Made by a program: the position numbers and the translations under genes
The notes under the pieces: generated by a model
Seen by the model: the letters and a program-made list of their open reading frames with translations, nothing else
Database searches by the model: none
Told to the model about the DNA's origin: nothing
In this document: one piece after another, positions 15,135 through 15,167 of the stretch
Layout: each line of letters opens with the position of its first letter
Position numbering within the stretch: the first letter of the stretch is position 1
NCBI GenBank assembly: GCA_903879825.1
Contig: CAIRND010000362.1
Span: 1 to 15,167, forward strand
Reading direction: 5' to 3'
DNA: 15,167 nt
From: an uncultured Geobacteraceae bacterium
Lineage (GTDB): Bacteria > Desulfobacterota > Desulfuromonadia > Geobacterales > Pseudopelobacteraceae

Positions 15135-15167
15135 GCGTCATGGAAAGTTTGACATCCACCCAAGTAG
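15127..15167 (+). CDS. possible start of a gene overlapping the hipA end (partial)
   Basis: An ATG inside the last codons of hipA opens a frame that overlaps hipA by eight bases (ATGACTGA) and stays open for 13 codons to the window edge, beginning MTERHGKFDIHPS. Such short overlaps often mark a co-translated downstream gene. The piece is too short to identify and chance is possible. Confidence 0.25.
   Translation, partial: MTERHGKFDIHPS

Overview
The window (about 15.2 kb, AT/GC roughly balanced by eye) looks like the chromosome of a Geobacter/Desulfuromonadales-type bacterium (Desulfobacterota). This rests on the combination of several chemoreceptors, a bacteriohemerythrin-tailed receptor, a receptor-associated STAS protein, a sigma-54 enhancer-binding protein with three PAS domains, a Cache/HD-GYP protein and a kinase with a periplasmic c-type heme motif. 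No rRNA, tRNA, CRISPR array or transposase is visible, so the assignment is an inference from gene content.

Left part, all on the minus strand and read right to left (6316 down to 77): a 75-residue Os1348/Nif11-like small protein, a four-helix-bundle type chemoreceptor (MCP), a STAS-domain protein, a second MCP, a third MCP that ends in a complete hemerythrin domain, and CheW. Gaps are 28 to 126 bp and I see no convincing terminator, so this is probably one chemosensory operon. No CheA, CheY, CheB or CheR is present in the window. In front of the operon is a good -24/-12 (sigma-54) promoter. About 100 and 130 bp upstream of its predicted start lie two 17-bp palindromes of the form TGTRTC-N5-GACACA, spaced 31 bp apart (three helical turns).

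Next upstream, same strand (6529-8673), is a sigma-54-dependent activator with three PAS domains, an AAA+ domain with GAFTGA, and a Fis-type helix-turn-helix. It is the obvious candidate to bind the two palindromes and switch on the chemoreceptor operon. A 352-bp non-coding region (8674-9025) with a 9-bp inverted repeat separates it from the divergent plus-strand genes.

Right part, plus strand: a membrane Cache/HD-GYP c-di-GMP phosphodiesterase (9026-10582) is followed 25 bp later by a hybrid histidine kinase with a periplasmic CxxCH heme-binding sensor, two PAS domains, kinase core and receiver (10608-13346). The window ends with a HipBA toxin-antitoxin module whose TTGACG-N17-TACTAT promoter is overlapped by an 11-bp perfect inverted repeat, the probable HipB operator. 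A further frame opens inside the last codons of hipA and runs off the end.

Taken together, most of the window is a sensory island: redox/oxygen-type sensors (hemerythrin, c-heme, PAS) feed chemotaxis, c-di-GMP turnover and phosphorelay outputs, with the chemotaxis genes apparently under sigma-54 control. The HipBA module next to it is a separate unit.
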